From Bdellovibrionota bacterium (lineage in GTDB: Bacteria; Bdellovibrionota; Bdellovibrionia; Bdellovibrionales; JAEYZS01): 64,000 nt of DNA. Location: contig JAZKEU010000017.1 of assembly GCA_040386775.1 (NCBI GenBank), positions 21,464 to 85,463 of the forward strand. Direction: 5' to 3'. A model generated the notes under the pieces. It did no database searches and had not been told where the DNA came from. It worked only from the letters and a program-made list of their open reading frames with translations. The position numbers and the translations under genes are program-made. The first letter of the stretch is position 1. Every line of letters starts with the position of its first letter. This document shows, in pieces, positions 53,277 through 63,166 of this stretch.

Positions 53277-55493
53277 ATGGCAGAAAAAACGGCAATAGCA
53301 GCCATTCAAAATGAAGATAAGGGTTTAAAGCCAATCAAAGTTTTGAACGACCTTCTCGAGCGAATCACATCCTACTATCCAAATGCAGATTTAGAATTCA
53401 TCAAAAAAGCTTACGAGATGTCTGAGAAAGCTCACGAGGGACAAATTCGTCGTAGTGGTGAAGCTTACATTTCTCATCCACTCTCAGTGGCTGGGATTCT
53501 TACAGAGTTAAAATTAGATTTAAATACCGTTGCTACAGGTCTTCTTCACGACACGGTAGAAGACACCACGCTCACTCTCAAAGATATCGAAACTCATTTC
53601 GGAAAAAACGTCGCGGCTCTTGTTGATGGCGTAACCAAGATTTCTCAGATGAATTACAAAAACACTCACGCAAAGCAAGCAGAGAACGTGCGCAAGATGA
53701 TGGTTGCCATGGGTAAGGACGTTCGCGTGGTGATCGTAAAATTAGCTGATCGCCTTCACAATATGAGAACTTTGAGTCATATGCCTTACGCTAAACAAGC
53801 GCGCATTGCAGAGGAAACGTTGGATATCTATGCCCCTCTTGCACATAGATTGGGTATCAGCAATTGGAAGATCGAGTTAGAAGACTTAGCTCTTAGATAT
53901 CTAAAGCCAGATATTTATTATTCTCTTGCGCAAAAAGTGGCGATGAAAAAAACAGAGCGAGAAAGATATATCGCGGATGTAAAAAAAATCTTAGATACCG
54001 AAATGAAGAAAGAAGGTATTGCTCTTGAAGTTCAAGGGAGACCAAAACATCTTTATTCTATTTACAAAAAAATGCAGGAAAGAAATATAGAGTTTGAACA
54101 GATTCATGACGTTCTTGCATTCAGAATTATCGTGGGATCGGTAGCTCAATGTTACGAAGCTCTCGGCGTGGTCCACAGTAAATATCGTCCGGTGCCGGGA
54201 AGATTCAAAGATTTTATCGCCATGGCAAAAACCAACAACTATCAAAGTTTGCACACCACTGTGATTGGCCCGGAGGCCGAGCGAATTGAAATTCAAATTC
54301 GTACCAAAGAAATGCACGACGTCGCTGAGCGTGGGATTGCCGCCCATTGGAACTACAAGCTGGGTGGAACGGTCGACAAAACCACGATTGATAAATTCAA
54401 TTGGATCCAAGATGTACTCTCGGAGCAATCGGGAGTGGGGGATTCGAGCGAATTCCTAGAAAACGTAAAAACCGATCTTTTTGATTCTGAAATTTATGTG
54501 TTTACTCCAAAGGGTGACGTTCATGAATTGCCAGAGGGAGCGACTCCGTTAGATTTTGCCTACGCCATTCACACCAATGTGGGTGCCCGGACGGTGGGTG
54601 CAAAAATCGATGGAAGAATGGTTCCTTTAAAACATGTACTTAAAAATGGTGATACGGTTGAAATTTTAACTTCGACGACACAAAAGCCCTCCAAAGATTG
54701 GCTCAAGATGTGTATTACATCTCGTGCCCAATCCAAGATCAGAAGTTTCATTCGTACGGAAGAGAGAAAGCGCGCAACAGAAATTGGCCAAGAACTTTTA
54801 GAAAAAGAAATGAGAGGAAGACAGCTTTCTCCAGACAAATACTTTAAGGGCCAAAATTTAGAAAAAATAAAAGAAAAAATGAAAGTTGTAGAGTTGGAAG
54901 AACTCTTTATGCAAATCGGTTACGGTAAAGTTTTGGCCCACGAGGTGGGGGACCTGTTTGCAGAAAAAGTGGCGAAGTCGGCGGAAGCAGAACAAGAAAC
55001 GTTCTTACAGAAAGTTTTCAAAAGTGCCGCCAAGAAAAGAAAGAAATCCGACTCCCTAATTATCGTAGATGGAATGTCTGATCTGTTGGTGAGATATGGT
55101 AAGTGCTGTCAGCCAATTCCAGGAGATCCAATCATTGGTTTTATCTCACGGGGGAGAGGCGTAACGGTTCACCAAGCTTCTTGCCAAAAAGTATTCTCCA
55201 TGGATAACGATAGACAGATAGATGTGTCTTGGAACAACCAATCTGAAGCGGGCGGGATGACAAAGATACGAATAGTCTGTCAAGATGCTCCGGGGTTATT
55301 GCAGAAACTCTCAGATCCTTTTGCTACGAGCGGTGTGAACATCTACAATGCCAAAATTAGAACGAATAAAGACCAAAAAGCGATTTGTATCTTCGACGTA
55401 AAGGTGAAGGACACAAACCAACTTTTGACGGTGATTCAGAATCTTCAAAAAATCAAAGGCGTTATTAAAGTCGACAGAGTCAGCGGCATTTAG
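53277..55493 (+). CDS. rel: bifunctional (p)ppGpp synthetase/hydrolase (RelA/SpoT homolog)
   Basis: 738 residues in the long RSH order. The HD hydrolase domain is intact (SHPLSVAG with His-67; LLHDTVEDT, His-91/Asp-92), followed by the synthetase domain (YRPVPGRFKDFIAMAKTNNYQSLHTTV), TGS (YVFTPKGDVHELPEGATPLDFAYAIHT), a zinc-finger-like region (YGKCCQPIPGD) and the C-terminal ACT domain. Both activities should be present. It makes the alarmone on starvation. A cttaac/gttaag hairpin (53228-53245) is in its leader. Confidence 0.96.
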   Translation: MAEKTAIAAIQNEDKGLKPIKVLNDLLERITSYYPNADLEFIKKAYEMSEKAHEGQIRRSGEAYISHPLSVAGILTELKLDLNTVATGLLHDTVEDTTLTLKDIETHFGKNVAALVDGVTKISQMNYKNTHAKQAENVRKMMVAMGKDVRVVIVKLADRLHNMRTLSHMPYAKQARIAEETLDIYAPLAHRLGISNWKIELEDLALRYLKPDIYYSLAQKVAMKKTERERYIADVKKILDTEMKKEGIALEVQGRPKHLYSIYKKMQERNIEFEQIHDVLAFRIIVGSVAQCYEALGVVHSKYRPVPGRFKDFIAMAKTNNYQSLHTTVIGPEAERIEIQIRTKEMHDVAERGIAAHWNYKLGGTVDKTTIDKFNWIQDVLSEQSGVGDSSEFLENVKTDLFDSEIYVFTPKGDVHELPEGATPLDFAYAIHTNVGARTVGAKIDGRMVPLKHVLKNGDTVEILTSTTQKPSKDWLKMCITSRAQSKIRSFIRTEERKRATEIGQELLEKEMRGRQLSPDKYFKGQNLEKIKEKMKVVELEELFMQIGYGKVLAHEVGDLFAEKVAKSAEAEQETFLQKVFKSAAKKRKKSDSLIIVDGMSDLLVRYGKCCQPIPGDPIIGFISRGRGVTVHQASCQKVFSMDNDRQIDVSWNNQSEAGGMTKIRIVCQDAPGLLQKLSDPFATSGVNIYNAKIRTNKDQKAICIFDVKVKDTNQLLTVIQNLQKIKGVIKVDRVSGI

Positions 55494-55769
55494 GTTTAGG
55501 CATTAGCCTACCTGTGTTTCGCACTGGCTCAAATAAAAGTTACCCCCTAGTTTTTTGTACTGTCATTGCGTCAATTCAAAAAAAGTGCCCTGCACCTTTA
55601 TGTGTCGCAATTGCGTTATTTTAAAATATTTTTTGGAAATTAATTGACGCGTTTCTTAGTTGATTAGAAGAGCTAGATTGGATTTATTTTTTCTTTCGTT
55701 TGGTTTTTATATTTTTACTTAGCTCTCGCAGAGGGAAGCTTATATGTAAGTGTAAATCTATTTTATGAG
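55494..55769. other. AT-rich gap before the HNH pseudogene
   Basis: No gene. A taggc/gccta hairpin (55496-55509) lies just after rel but has no T-run. The rest is low-complexity AT-rich sequence with no clear promoter. Confidence 0.5.
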
Positions 55770-56846
55770 TTGCACTTTCAGTTTTTGAAATCGCTAAAAA
55801 TTGAATTCCAAAATCATGTGGTATGTTCTCCTTTGTTCAAAGGAGAACACAGGAACTATAAACACTTATCAGATATCGATCTAGAAATATCACTTAAACA
55901 ATCTGTCGCTGATGAAACTCATCATAAAATTATTGTTCTTCACAAATTAGCAGAACTTGAAAGAAGAAGACTTTATTCCAAGAACTATCCTTCACTCTTT
56001 GAGTATTGCTTGAAAGTACTAAAATACTCGAGTGCCTCCGCTCAAAGAAGGATTGATTCCATGAGAGCTATGAAGCTGATCCCAGAACTTGAAGAAAAGA
56101 TTATTTTCGGGGATTTGAATTTATCTTCCATTTCTCAAGCCCAAAGCTTTTTCAGACAAGAAGCTAAAGTAGGTAAAAGCTATTCTGTAATAGAAAAGAA
56201 AGAAGTATTAGAAAAGCTAGAAAACAAATCTTCTAGAGAATGCATCCAAGAATTGATCGCTATTTCCCCGCAAGGCGTTCCTCAAGAGAAAAGAAAAGAA
56301 TTAACGCCAGAGAAAACTGAACTTAAAGTAGTTTTAAATAAAGACCTTATTTCAAAGCTAAGATAAAAGCCTTAATGTCCCACAAAAACCCAACCATGAC
56401 AGATCAAGAGCTGATCGAAGCAATGGCAGAGATCGTCATTCAAAAGATCGATCCAATAGAAAAGATAAAAAGATCTGAAGCTAGAAAGATAAAATCAAAT
56501 AAAGCTAAATCTGATATTCCTACACAAACACAAATCAACAGAATAATTAGTAGCATAAAACAACCCACCTCTAACGCGCCACTACTTCCTCCAACGGAAG
56601 TGAAATCCAAAAACCCAAGATACATTCCATCCACGATAAAACAAGAAGTGTACATGAGAGATAAAGGTCAGTTGCGTCCATCAAAACTGCACTTCTAAAA
56701 AATTTCTCGAATACGACCACATCATCCCAATCGCTATGGGCGGTAAAACTACAATCCAAAACCTAAGACTACTATGTAGAGCCCACAATCAAAGAGCGGC
56801 AATAGAAAGATTTGGATTTCAGAAAATGAAACCCTACATTGAATAG
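55770..56846 (+). pseudogene. HNH endonuclease remnant with two frameshifts
   Basis: Three pieces in two frames. Piece 1 (to 56366) has the DUF222-like helical region (LAELERRRLYSKNYPSLFEYC, SAQRRIDSMRAM); piece 2 (56375-56670) continues as SHKNPTMTDQELIEAMAEI; piece 3 (56673-56846) restores CVHQNC...EYDHIIPIAMGG...NLRLLCRAHNQ, the HNH catalytic core with zinc cysteines. The first break, near 56364, needs one base added (or two removed); the second, at cagttgcgt (56669-56677), is one extra T. Joined, it is a full-length HNH protein of a family I associate with Bdellovibrio genomes. The 5' end is uncertain. Sequencing error cannot be excluded. Confidence 0.8.
55825..55848 (+). repeat. hairpin enclosing an SD-like sequence
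   Basis: 10-bp perfect stem gttctccttt/aaaggagaac with loop gttc; the right arm contains aaaggag, so the ribosome site could be masked. It lies within the start region of the HNH remnant. Confidence 0.6.
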
Positions 56847-56923
56847 ACAAAGTAGGTTGAAACAGCTGAGGAAGTTCAGAAGTAAAAACCAGCTAAGAAA
56901 AAATAAAATTTATCATTACAAAT

Positions 56924-56957
56924 AAAAAAGCGCAGACGAATCGCCGGCGCTTTTTTT
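56924..56957. terminator. bidirectional intrinsic terminator
   Basis: aaaaaagcgc pairs with gcgctttttt (56924-56933 with 56947-56956) around a 13-base loop; runs on both strands suit both the HNH remnant and the convergent lipoprotein gene. Confidence 0.85.
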
Positions 56958-56967
56958 ATAGAATCTC

Positions 56968-57585
56968 TTAATCACAAGTCGAAGAATCCAATCCCGCAAC
57001 TGCTTCAGCGACTGCACCGATAAAGTCTTCGCGGTTGTCTGTGCAAACATCATAGAAGTCTACGCATGCTGATGAATTCTCGCCTAGCTTGTAGGTATTG
57101 CTCGCAACATTGCTAGTTCCATCTCTAGACTCTTTTATGATTGCGTAAGGATATTTGTACACTTGAATGCAGGATCTATCTGGCCCACTTTTTGTGCTGA
57201 AAAAACAAACGCTAGATTCGTTCAATTCTTGCTCTAGTTTTAATCTTTTTTCTTCATTCAAACAAAGCTTCACAGGTTTATTGGCAGGGTCGTCTTTTGG
57301 CACTTCATAAATTGTGCGTGTAACTTCACCTGAAGCCACGTTGACGTCATAAGCGTAAAGCCCGAATCCTTCTTCGCCATTGGCAAGAAGTGTTAGTGAA
57401 TCCGATGAGCTTAAATCCAATACAGCAGGTTTTTGTTCCGCCGCATGATCTACGCCGTCAGGGCTTACTTTGCTGACTTTCCCGCAGTTTTGGAAGGCCA
57501 CAAGTGCTATAGAAATAGCAATTCCGGTAGCGATAACTTTGCTCTTTTGAGCTTCATTTTTAGACGGCTTAAATAACTTCAGCAT
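56968..57585 (-). CDS. putative lipoprotein, unusual lipobox
   Basis: 205 residues from the ATG at 57585 (SD aggggaa). A basic N-terminus, a hydrophobic helix (VIATGIAISIALVAF) and then QNCGK: a cysteine right after the hydrophobic stretch, with Gln-Asn before it instead of the Ala/Gly/Ser of a standard lipobox. I recall this FQNCG pattern from other Bdellovibrio proteins. The mature part has about seven cysteines and no recognised domain. Function unknown. Confidence 0.7.
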   Translation of the reverse strand: MLKLFKPSKNEAQKSKVIATGIAISIALVAFQNCGKVSKVSPDGVDHAAEQKPAVLDLSSSDSLTLLANGEEGFGLYAYDVNVASGEVTRTIYEVPKDDPANKPVKLCLNEEKRLKLEQELNESSVCFFSTKSGPDRSCIQVYKYPYAIIKESRDGTSNVASNTYKLGENSSACVDFYDVCTDNREDFIGAVAEAVAGLDSSTCD

Positions 57586-57742
57586 GTGATTTCCCCTGAT
57601 ACATAAAGTATCGGAATGAAACATCTCATACTTGAGCGTTTTTCAAAAAGCTAAACATCTGGAATCACACATTTTTTTGGTTAAAAGAAAAAATATTAAG
57701 ACTAAAATCGAGTGATCCTAAAATACTCAAGACCATGGTCCG

Positions 57743-57979
57743 ATGAGTAATCGTATGAAAAAGCATTATCGACTCTGCCATCGTTGCGATCACATAAATT
57801 CAGCAGACTCTGAAGTGGAGCAGTGTGAATCTTGCCAAAAGTATTTCGTGAAATATTATTTTTGTGACGATCTAAATCAATTTTTAAGATCAGATGTGGA
57901 GAATGAAATACATATCGAGCCCAAAAAATCCAAACCCATCATTGGAATTTCATTTGTATGGAGAGAAGATTCGGCATAA
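57743..57979 (+). CDS. small zinc-ribbon-like protein
   Basis: 78 residues with CHRC (12-15) and CESC (28-31), two CxxC pairs spaced like a rubredoxin-type knuckle, then KYFVKYYFCDD and a Lys/Ile tail. It could bind zinc and nucleic acid or protein. The ATG has no clear SD; a palindromic gaccatggtc lies just before it. It ends 10 bases before the threonine deaminase gene and may be co-transcribed. Confidence 0.6.
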   Translation: MSNRMKKHYRLCHRCDHINSADSEVEQCESCQKYFVKYYFCDDLNQFLRSDVENEIHIEPKKSKPIIGISFVWREDSA

Positions 57980-57989
57980 CTTCTAGGGT

Positions 57990-59219
57990 ATGCCAGACAA
58001 GAATATAATCAGTCAGAAAGTTGTCACTCTTAAAGACATCGAAAGTGCCAGTGAAACGCTCAAAAGTTTGATCAAAAAAACTGAGCTCGATTATTCCATC
58101 AGTTGTTCAAAGCTCATCGGTACAGAGGTTTTTTTAAAATTCGAAAACACACAGCTTACGGGAAGTTTTAAAATCCGTGGGGCTTCCAATAAAATTTTTC
58201 ATCTTACCTCCGAAGAAAAAAAGCGTGGAGTCGTGGCAAGTTCTGCCGGAAACCATGCGCAAGGTGTTGCGCTTGCAGCATCAAGATTGAACGTAAATTC
58301 TAAAATTGTAATGCCTATAAAAGCTCCGCTTGTGAAAGTGACAGCAACAAAAAATTATGGTGCTGAAGTAGTGCTTCATGGAAACTACTACGATGAAGCT
58401 TTCGAAAAAGCGAAAGAAATTGAAAAAGCTGAAGGCCGAGTCTTTGTTCATCCATATGATGATTTCTATGTGATCGCTGGCCAAGGGACAATTGGTTTAG
58501 AAATCGTGAGAGATCTTCCTGATGTGGATACGGTTGTTGTCCCTATTGGAGGAGGTGGACTCATTTCAGGTATCGCGACTGCCGTGAAAGCCTTGAGACC
58601 CAACTGCAAGATCATCGGTGTACAAGCCGAAGGCGCGCAATCAATGACTCAGTCGTTTAAAAATAAAAAAATTACTAAAATTTCAGAAACAGTCTCCACA
58701 ATTGCTGATGGTATTGCTGTAAAAGGTGTTTCGCCGTACGTCTTTGATAATTATATTATGAAGTTGGTAGATGATATCGTTACCGTTACAGAAGACGAAA
58801 TTGCAGAAAGCATCGTATTTTTGATGGAGAGAGCAAAATCTGTAGTTGAAGGATCGGGTGCTGTCGCACTGGCAGCTGCAAAAAAATATAAAGAAAAAAT
58901 GGGTAAGAAAGTTTGCATTCTTCTCTGCGGCGGAAATATCGATATGAATATCATCGCTAAAGTTATTGAGCGAGGTTTAATGAAAAACGGTAGGCTCACA
59001 CACATCAAAGTGGCGGTGAACGATGTTCCTGGAGTACTTTCAAAACTCACCTCCGTTTTTGCAGACCATAGATGCAATATCATTGAAGTGATTCATGATC
59101 GCAGCACAGCCGAATTACATTTGGGTGAAACATCTATCGAGTTCATTCTTGAAACAAGTGGTTGGGCACAGATTGACGAAATCAAAAAAGCTCTCTCACA
59201 ATATGGAAGGGTGATATGA
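57990..59219 (+). CDS. ilvA: threonine ammonia-lyase
   Basis: 409 residues. The PLP lysine is Lys-61 in TGSFKIRGA; SSAGNHAQGVA, PIGGGGLISG and the C-terminal CGGNIDMN segment mark the fold-type II threonine deaminases. A single ACT-like domain (about 330-409) follows, as in the TdcB/short IlvA form. It makes 2-oxobutyrate and ammonia from threonine. Whether biosynthetic (isoleucine) or catabolic cannot be said; no ilv genes are adjacent. It overlaps hisC by four bases (ATGA). Confidence 0.92.
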   Translation: MPDKNIISQKVVTLKDIESASETLKSLIKKTELDYSISCSKLIGTEVFLKFENTQLTGSFKIRGASNKIFHLTSEEKKRGVVASSAGNHAQGVALAASRLNVNSKIVMPIKAPLVKVTATKNYGAEVVLHGNYYDEAFEKAKEIEKAEGRVFVHPYDDFYVIAGQGTIGLEIVRDLPDVDTVVVPIGGGGLISGIATAVKALRPNCKIIGVQAEGAQSMTQSFKNKKITKISETVSTIADGIAVKGVSPYVFDNYIMKLVDDIVTVTEDEIAESIVFLMERAKSVVEGSGAVALAAAKKYKEKMGKKVCILLCGGNIDMNIIAKVIERGLMKNGRLTHIKVAVNDVPGVLSKLTSVFADHRCNIIEVIHDRSTAELHLGETSIEFILETSGWAQIDEIKKALSQYGRVI

Positions 59220-60316
59220 AAATTTCCCCATTTATCCAAAATCTCAAACCTTACGTTGCCGGAAAATCTATCGAAGAAGTACAAAGAGAGTACGGATTAA
59301 AAGAAATCGTAAAACTAGCAAGCAACGAAAATGCTTTAGGCCCAAACCCAAAAGTTTTAGAAGCTGCAAGGAAAGCACTCACAGATATTCACAGATATCC
59401 AGATGCTTCTTACATCACCTCTAAGAAAATCATTGCCACCCACTTTAAGGTTCAACCTAATAATATTAGCTTGGGAAATGGCTCCAATGAATTGATTGAT
59501 ATGTTGATCAGAGTTTTCTGTGAGCCCAATCAAGATGAGATATTAATTTCTCAAGCCTCATTTATTGCATACAAAGTTTGTGCACATGTGAACCGCGTGA
59601 ATGTGACGGAAGTGCCTATCAAAAAAAATTTCCAAATGGACATCGAAGCCATGGCAAATGCTTTGACAGATAAGCATAAAATTATTTTCTTACCGAATCC
59701 AAATAATCCCACAGGAATGTATATTTCTCGTAAAGAACTCGAGCCATTACTGAACAAAGTGCGTGGACGCGGGGATGTGCTTCTTGTGATCGATGAAGCT
59801 TACAACGAATTTGTGAGAGCTGCGGATTATCCAAATTCTCAAAGTTTATTTAAAGAATTTAAAAATGTCGTAGTGCTAAGAACTTTTGCCAAAGTTCATG
59901 GCCTGGCAGGATTAAGACTTGGGTTTATGATGGCCGATCCTCACATTGTGGATTTATTAGAAAGAATCAGACTTCCGTTCAATGTGAGCAATATTACAGC
60001 ATCTACAATTGACGTCGCGCTCAATGACTCTGATTATATTAAAAAATCTCAGGAAGTGGTTTGGCAGGGCTTAGAGTATTTTGAATCTGAGCTCAAAAAC
60101 ATGGGTTTGGAATATTGCCCTTCGCAAGGTAACTTTATTTTCTTTGACTTAAAAGCCGACTCGTCTTTAATTTTTGAAGAGCTATTAAAGAGGGGCGTGA
60201 TTTTGAGACCCGTAAAAAACTACGGATTTCCAACTCACATGAGAATGTCGGTGGGCACGATGGCAGAAAATAAAAAAGCTATCGAAAGCTTAAAAGAAGT
60301 ACTGAAAAATATTTAG
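59216..60316 (+). CDS. hisC: histidinol-phosphate aminotransferase
   Basis: 366 residues, fold-type I. The N-terminal LKPYVAGKSIEEVQREYGL, KLASNENALGPNPKV, PNNPTGMYIS, and FAKVHGLAGLRLGFMM (PLP Lys-226) are typical. HisC converts imidazole-acetol phosphate to histidinol phosphate, but homologs also transaminate aromatic amino acids. No other his gene is near, so aromatic use is possible. Translation is coupled to the upstream deaminase. Confidence 0.9.
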   Translation: MKISPFIQNLKPYVAGKSIEEVQREYGLKEIVKLASNENALGPNPKVLEAARKALTDIHRYPDASYITSKKIIATHFKVQPNNISLGNGSNELIDMLIRVFCEPNQDEILISQASFIAYKVCAHVNRVNVTEVPIKKNFQMDIEAMANALTDKHKIIFLPNPNNPTGMYISRKELEPLLNKVRGRGDVLLVIDEAYNEFVRAADYPNSQSLFKEFKNVVVLRTFAKVHGLAGLRLGFMMADPHIVDLLERIRLPFNVSNITASTIDVALNDSDYIKKSQEVVWQGLEYFESELKNMGLEYCPSQGNFIFFDLKADSSLIFEELLKRGVILRPVKNYGFPTHMRMSVGTMAENKKAIESLKEVLKNI

Positions 60317-60417
60317 TAAAAAACTTCTAAGCGACCTAAAAGATTTAGGTAAAATATATGATGATGGAATTATTGAGATCGTACATAAAAAGAGATCGCA
60401 AAAAAAGAGATAACCAG

Positions 60418-61083
60418 ATGAGTTTTGTAATTACAATTGATGGACCCGCAGCTTCCGGAAAAAGTTCTGTGAGTCGTGAATTGGCAAAACGTTTAGGTTG
60501 TGACTGGGTCTCTACGGGATCATTCTATCGTGGGTTGGCATACGTCGCTCAACAGACCAATGCAAATCTAGACAACGAAGGCGACATCGCCAAACTTGCT
60601 CAATCTAAAATTTGGAAAGTTCAAATGAGCCCAGAAAAAACTCACGTGGTTTTTGACGGGAAAGATGTAACGGCTGAGGCTCACCAAGAGAGCGTGGGTT
60701 TGGTGGCGAGTAAGATTAGCCAATATCCAACAGTCAGAAAAATGCTTTTAGGAGCTCAAAGAGACTGCCAAACACCAAAGGGACTTGTTGCAGAAGGGCG
60801 AGACTGTGGCAGCGTCGTTTTTCCCAATGCTGAACTCAAAATTTACCTCGATGCCGACAGCGAGAACCGCGCTTTAAGACGTTCGCAACAGACAGGATCT
60901 AATGCTCAAGAGGTCGAAAAACAGCAAAAAGTAAGAGATAACCAAGACTTAACAAGAACAGTAGCTCCGCTAATGGCTCCTCAAGGCGCTCATATTATCG
61001 ATACGAGTACGATGACTTTGCATGAAGTGGTAGAACACATTGAAGAGCTTTCTAAGTCCATTCTTACGAATAAGAATAAGTAA
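60418..61083 (+). CDS. cmk: cytidylate kinase
   Basis: 221 residues from the ATG at 60418. ITIDGPAASGKSSVSRELAKRLG (P-loop), STGSFYRGLAY and GRDCGSVVFPNAELKIYLDADSENRALRR match Cmk. The conserved GRDIGTVVFP is slightly changed (GRDCGSVVFP). It phosphorylates CMP/dCMP. It is followed by rpsA, the conserved cmk-rpsA pair. Confidence 0.95.
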   Translation: MSFVITIDGPAASGKSSVSRELAKRLGCDWVSTGSFYRGLAYVAQQTNANLDNEGDIAKLAQSKIWKVQMSPEKTHVVFDGKDVTAEAHQESVGLVASKISQYPTVRKMLLGAQRDCQTPKGLVAEGRDCGSVVFPNAELKIYLDADSENRALRRSQQTGSNAQEVEKQQKVRDNQDLTRTVAPLMAPQGAHIIDTSTMTLHEVVEHIEELSKSILTNKNK

Positions 61084-61117
61084 ATGCTCTACTATTTTCG
61101 CACCATTTAAAAACCCT

Positions 61118-61146
61118 TTGACTGTAATGGTATCCTCTCTGATAAC
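61118..61146 (+). promoter_or_regulatory. promoter of rpsA
   Basis: TTGACT at 61118-61123, 17-base spacer, GATAAC at 61141-61146. It would give a leader of about 135 bases; a gagcatt/aatgctc hairpin (61238-61264) stands before the SD. Confidence 0.5.
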
Positions 61147-61287
61147 CTTCTCCAACGCTTTGAATCTACCCCTCTTAATCTAACCAATTATGAGAGTCGA
61201 ATTTACGACATTCAAAGTGAATTTATGTAAGGACTCGAGCATTTAATTTTTTGGCGAATGCTCACCCAGTCCGCAGGAGGTTTATTA

Positions 61288-63090
61288 ATGCCAAACCAAA
61301 CGAAAAGCGAGGAGCATAAAATGAGTAAACAAGCAGAAGCTAGAAAAAAAGTTTTAGCCGCACTCGATGCCCTTGATGTAGAAGTTGAAGGTGCAAAGAG
61401 CGCCCAAAACGGAAAAGAATCTTTCTCCAAATTGTTTGAAGAGTCAGCTAGAGAAGCGACGTTCTCACAAGGTGATGTTGTTACGGCAACGATCATTGAA
61501 ACTCAATCTGACTACGTATTAGTCGATATCAACTACAAATCTGAAGGTCTAATTCCAATTCACGAATTCAGAACTGGTGCTGGCACTCTAAGTGTAAAAC
61601 CAGGTGATAAGATTGAAGTTTACATTGAAAAAATTGAAAATGAAAATGGCATGGCTGTATTGTCAAAAGACAAAGCAGATATGTTGAAAGCATGGAACGA
61701 TATTTCGCGTGCAGCAGAAAACCAAGAGCAAGTAGAGGGTACAGTTATCTCTAAAGTGAAGGGCGGATTGTGTGTGGATATCGGTGTTAAGGCATTCTTA
61801 CCTGGATCACAAATTGATATTAGACCAGTGAGAAACCTTGATATTTATGTTGGCAAAAAATATAAATTCAAAGTTATCAAGTTCAACAAAAAACGCGGTA
61901 ACATCGTTCTATCTCGTAGAGCAATCTTAGAAGAAGAAAGAACATCTCTTAAAACTCAAACTATCGATACAATGAGAGAAGGCGCTAAAGTAAATGGTAT
62001 TGTGAAAAACATTACGGATTACGGTGCGTTTATCGATCTAGGTGGAATCGATGGTCTTTTACATATCACAGACATGAGCTGGGGTAGAGTAAAGCATCCT
62101 TCTGAGTTGATTAAACTTGGAGATGAAATCGACGTTGTAGTACTTAAGTACGATCAAGAAAAAGAGAGAGTATCTCTTGGTCTAAAACAACTTCAAGATG
62201 ACCCATGGCAAAAAGTAAAAGAGAAATACACTCCAGGAACAAAAGTTTCCGGAAAAATCGTTTCTCTTGCGGAGTATGGTGCATTCGTTGAATTGAATGA
62301 CGGCATTGAAGGCTTAATCCACGTTTCAGAAATGAGCTGGACTAAAAAAGTGAAGCACCCTTCTCAATTATTGAAAGAAGGCGAAGCAGTAGAAGTTCAA
62401 GTTCTAGAAGTTGATTCTGAGAACAGAAGAATTTCTCTTGGCTTAAAACAACTTCAACCGAACCCATGGTTAGAATTGAAAGACACATATCCACCAGGGA
62501 CAATCATCGAAGGCGAAATCAAATCCGTTACGGAATTTGGTATCTTCGTTGGTATTGAAGACGAGATCGATGGACTTGTTCACATCTCTGACTTCTCTTG
62601 GACAAAGCGTGTGAATCATCCTTCGGAAATGTTCAAAAAAGGTGAGAAAATTCGTGCGGTTGTTTTAGGTGTTGATATCGATAACGAAAGATTCAGCCTT
62701 GGTATTAAGCAATTAGATGGCGACCCATGGTCAGCTATTGACGACAAATTCCCAGTTGGCTCTCAACATGACGTTAAAGTTACGAAGACAGCTGATTTTG
62801 GTGTATTTGTTGAACTCGATTCAGATATCGAAGGTTTAATCCATATTTCTGAACTTTCTAAAAACCGTATCACTAAGCCTGAAGAAGTAGTTCAAGTTAA
62901 TGATACGATCAAAGCTGAAGTTGTTACTATCGACAAAGAAGCTAGAAGAATCGGATTGTCTGCGAAACTCGTTCAATTGAGAGCTGAAAAAGCGGATGTG
63001 GGCGAATACATGAAGAAAGCAAAGGCAACGTCAAAGACTAGCTTGGGCGATCTATTCGGTGATGCACTTAAAGGCAAAAACGAAGAATAA
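61288..63090 (+). CDS. rpsA: 30S ribosomal protein S1
   Basis: 600 residues with six S1 repeats (for example EGTVISKVKGGLCVDIG, NGIVKNITDYGAFIDLGG, SGKIVSLAEYGAFVELNDG, EGEIKSVTEFGIFVGI). S1 brings mRNA to the ribosome. The start is ambiguous: ATG 61288 has SD aggagg, and ATG 61321, in frame, has its own SD gaggag; I chose the first. A strong terminator follows the stop. Confidence 0.96.
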   Translation: MPNQTKSEEHKMSKQAEARKKVLAALDALDVEVEGAKSAQNGKESFSKLFEESAREATFSQGDVVTATIIETQSDYVLVDINYKSEGLIPIHEFRTGAGTLSVKPGDKIEVYIEKIENENGMAVLSKDKADMLKAWNDISRAAENQEQVEGTVISKVKGGLCVDIGVKAFLPGSQIDIRPVRNLDIYVGKKYKFKVIKFNKKRGNIVLSRRAILEEERTSLKTQTIDTMREGAKVNGIVKNITDYGAFIDLGGIDGLLHITDMSWGRVKHPSELIKLGDEIDVVVLKYDQEKERVSLGLKQLQDDPWQKVKEKYTPGTKVSGKIVSLAEYGAFVELNDGIEGLIHVSEMSWTKKVKHPSQLLKEGEAVEVQVLEVDSENRRISLGLKQLQPNPWLELKDTYPPGTIIEGEIKSVTEFGIFVGIEDEIDGLVHISDFSWTKRVNHPSEMFKKGEKIRAVVLGVDIDNERFSLGIKQLDGDPWSAIDDKFPVGSQHDVKVTKTADFGVFVELDSDIEGLIHISELSKNRITKPEEVVQVNDTIKAEVVTIDKEARRIGLSAKLVQLRAEKADVGEYMKKAKATSKTSLGDLFGDALKGKNEE

Positions 63091-63130
63091 TTCGCAACGT
63101 TATATTCTGACGTTATAATCATAAACAATG

Positions 63131-63161
63131 AAAGCTCTGGATTTTCCAGAGCTTTTTTTTT
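63131..63161 (+). terminator. intrinsic terminator of rpsA
   Basis: 11-bp perfect stem (63131-63141 with 63145-63155), 3-base loop, followed by T-run. Confidence 0.93.
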
Positions 63162-63166
63162 ATCCT

